Notes under the pieces: generated by a model
The model's database searches: none
What the model was told of the DNA's origin: nothing
The model's input: the letters and a program-made list of their open reading frames with translations, nothing else
Shown: positions 62,295-64,000 of the stretch, piece by piece
How positions within the stretch are numbered: the stretch's first letter is position 1
How the letters are laid out: every line of letters begins with the position of its first letter
Position numbers and translations under genes: made by a program
Assembly: GCA_903900335.1 (NCBI GenBank)
Contig: CAIUMP010000017.1
Coordinates: 62,001 to 126,000, forward strand
DNA: 64,000 nt
Reading direction: 5' to 3'
Source: an uncultured Ignavibacteriota bacterium
Lineage (GTDB): Bacteria; Bacteroidota; Ignavibacteria; Palsa-1295

Positions 62295-64000
62295 TCACCG
62301 CTTCGTGCTTACGAACATCGCCGGACGTGGCAGCTCATCTTCGGACATCGTTGCCGGATGAAGGAGCACACGTGCATCGAGCGCAATGCAGCCATCCGGC
62401 GAGGCCAGAAGGGGATTGATGTCAAGCTCAGCGATCCATGGTTGATCGACAATGAGCTGACTGAACTTTACGAGGAATGTCTCCAGCGCTGCAGCATCCA
62501 CGGGCTTGTTGCCACGTGTGCCTTTGAGTGCCTGCCAAATGCGCATTTGCTCCATCATGCGCCGGGAAAGCGTAGGAGTGAGTGGTGGAAGTTCGAGCAC
62601 CGTATCCTTCATCACCTCAGCGAACACGCCGCCCGCACCGAGCAAGATCACCGGACCAAACTGCGAATCCACACTACTGCCGACGATCAATTCGTAGCCA
62701 CCGTCGAACCTCACCATCTTTTGCACCGAGACGCCATCGCAGTCGAACAAGCGTCCGCGCGCGATCGCCGCGTTACGGATCTCGTGATACGCTCGGCGGA
62801 CATCATCCTCGTTCTGAAGATTCAGCTTCACGCCACCCAGATCGGACTTGTGTGTGACGGTCTTCGAAAGCAGCTTCACGACTACCGGGAAGCCAAGCTG
62901 CTTCGCTGCAGCGACGGCCTCATCGGATGTGGTAGCGGAGAGGGTTTGGACAGTTGGAATGCCATATTCCGCGAGCAGAAGTTTCGATTCTACTTCTGTG
63001 AGGAGTGTGCGTCCCTCGCTCTTGACCTTTTCGATTATGGGAGATACTTTCCGATTCTTCGCTGACTTAAGGAGCGCTCCACCATTAGCGGACTCGTCAT
63101 CTGCCTCATGCTCCAGTGTATTCAGGCTTTCGCCGAACTTCCACATGTAATTGAATACACGTGCGGCGTCATCGGGGAAGGCAAATGTTGGAATGCCACC
63201 GCGGCTCATAATGCCATCCGCGTCGGAGACGTCGTTGCCACCCATGAATGAAGCGATCAGCGGCTTGCCGAGTTTCGCATATTTTGCAATGTTCTTTGCC
63301 ATCGTGACGGGCCGTGCCGCGACCAGAGGTGCCGTGATGGCGAGTACACCATCCACACCCTTGTCATTGAGTGCAAGCTCGATCGCACGTTCAAATGTAG
63401 CTTCTGTTGCGTCTGCCAGTATATCGATCGGGTTGCCGTGACTCCAGTGTGCCGGCAGAATGCTTTCGAGCGCTTCCATAGTCTCGCTCGATAACTGTGC
63501 AAGTTCGCCACCACCCGTCATCAGGGCGTCGGCCGCGAGTACGCCGGGACCGCCCGCATTGGTAACGATCGCAAGCCGTCGTCCTTTCGGGCGCGGCTGC
63601 TTTGCAAGGCTTTCTGCAATGTGGAAAAGATCGCCGATCCAATCAATCCGAAGCACACCCGCGCGGCGGAATGCGGCGTCGAGCACGGCATCGCTGCCCG
63701 TCATCGTGCCCGTGTGCGAGGCAGCGGCCTTGGCAGCCGCCTCCGTACGACCGGCCTTAATGACGATGATCGGCTTGCGGGTGGCTACTTCCCGAGCGGC
63801 CTCTAAGAATTTGGAGGCGTCACCGATGGACTCCATGTAGATCACGATGGACTCTGTGTTCGGATCTGTCCCGAGATAATCGATCAGATCACCCCAGCCG
63901 ACGTCAAGCATTGAACCAACGGAAGCGAAGACGCTAAAGCCGAGCACTTCGCTCAAGCTCCAGTCAAGAATGGCAGTGCAGAGCGCGCCGCTCTGACTAA
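62295..64000 (-). CDS. NDP-forming acyl-CoA (acetate-CoA) synthetase, 3' part
   Basis: A fused alpha-beta acyl-CoA synthetase of the ADP-forming (ACD) type, cut at the right edge. The frame remains open past 63956, reading [14 protein letters not shown], the conserved alpha-domain motif, so codons continue beyond 64000. Then come succinyl-CoA-ligase-like domains ([43 protein letters not shown]) and a C-terminal ATP-grasp part ([62 protein letters not shown]). The reaction conserves acyl-CoA energy as ATP. No acetyltransferase domain like that of PatZ follows. Likely cotranscribed with the tyrosine phenol-lyase gene. Confidence 0.9.
   Translation of the reverse strand, partial: SQSGALCTAILDWSLSEVLGFSVFASVGSMLDVGWGDLIDYLGTDPNTESIVIYMESIGDASKFLEAAREVATRKPIIVIKAGRTEAAAKAAASHTGTMTGSDAVLDAAFRRAGVLRIDWIGDLFHIAESLAKQPRPKGRRLAIVTNAGGPGVLAADALMTGGGELAQLSSETMEALESILPAHWSHGNPIDILADATEATFERAIELALNDKGVDGVLAITAPLVAARPVTMAKNIAKYAKLGKPLIASFMGGNDVSDADGIMSRGGIPTFAFPDDAARVFNYMWKFGESLNTLEHEADDESANGGALLKSAKNRKVSPIIEKVKSEGRTLLTEVESKLLLAEYGIPTVQTLSATTSDEAVAAAKQLGFPVVVKLLSKTVTHKSDLGGVKLNLQNEDDVRRAYHEIRNAAIARGRLFDCDGVSVQKMVRFDGGYELIVGSSVDSQFGPVILLGAGGVFAEVMKDTVLELPPLTPTLSRRMMEQMRIWQALKGTRGNKPVDAAALETFLVKFSQLIVDQPWIAELDINPLLASPDGCIALDARVLLHPATMSEDELPRPAMFVSTKR

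Overview
The window looks like a chromosome segment from a free-living member of the Bacteroidota/Chlorobiota (FCB) assemblage. Of the lineages I know, the Kapabacteria/Ignavibacteria side fits best. The grounds are: eight secreted proteins with Por/type IX secretion (T9SS) C-terminal sorting domains; a sigma-54 activator next to an LptE-type lipoprotein; DUF5686, DUF4199 and HYC_CC_PP-like proteins; few clear Shine-Dalgarno sequences; and a base composition that looks mid-50s % GC by eye. No rRNA, phage, transposase or CRISPR was seen. This placement is inference; no marker gene settles it.

Layout. 1-6246: the 3' part of a 5-formyl-THF cyclo-ligase gene, a double-PspC membrane protein, then a leftward four-gene run (SEC59-like lipid kinase, unrecognised outer-membrane protein, solitary beta-class DNA methyltransferase, nitrilase-family amidohydrolase). 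6512-9274: a T9SS-exported protein with four tandem ~115-residue repeats. 9361-16494: a leftward copper/silver efflux operon (Cys-rich secreted protein, TolC, CusB fused to CusF, CusF lipoprotein, CusA). 16763-23032: a divergent rightward TolC/MacA/MacB-like export operon with two separate permeases. 23226-27624: apolipoprotein N-acyltransferase, lipid kinase, tRNA-dihydrouridine synthase and a GNAT acetyltransferase. 27681-33274: a DUF3494 ice-binding-type T9SS protein, a small unknown and an M1 metallopeptidase. 33324-35172: sigma-54 activator and lptE. 35194-40594: LysE-type exporter, dnaX, DUF4199 protein and a secreted metzincin-like protease. 40708-46371: ATP-type PEP carboxykinase, a DUF5686 outer-membrane protein, a small membrane protein and a methyltransferase. 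46403-52581: two tandem secreted subtilases. 52742-55593: ssb and a tight leftward operon (membrane protein, arfB-like release factor, 6-phosphofructokinase, DUF2127). 55910-64000: a choice-of-anchor T9SS protein, tRNA-Lys(CTT), another T9SS protein, then a beta-tyrosinase (tyrosine phenol-lyase) downstream of an NDP-forming acyl-CoA synthetase whose 5' end lies outside the window.

Themes. The cell appears to secrete proteases and beta-repeat proteins by T9SS, although the T9SS machinery itself is not in this window. It has two tripartite efflux systems back to back and a possible amino-acid-fermentation pair (lyase plus ATP-yielding CoA ligase). Two families of short palindrome-ended repeats lie between genes; one family resembles neisserial dRS3 (ATTCCC-N8-GGGAAT). 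They have created misleading upstream ORF extensions. I found no convincing wholly new multi-gene system. The most unusual points are the CusB-CusF fusion with Met in place of the CusF Trp, the phosphofructokinase with Asn at position 103, the Cys/His-patterned four-repeat secreted protein, and the solitary methyltransferase inside an envelope-type operon.
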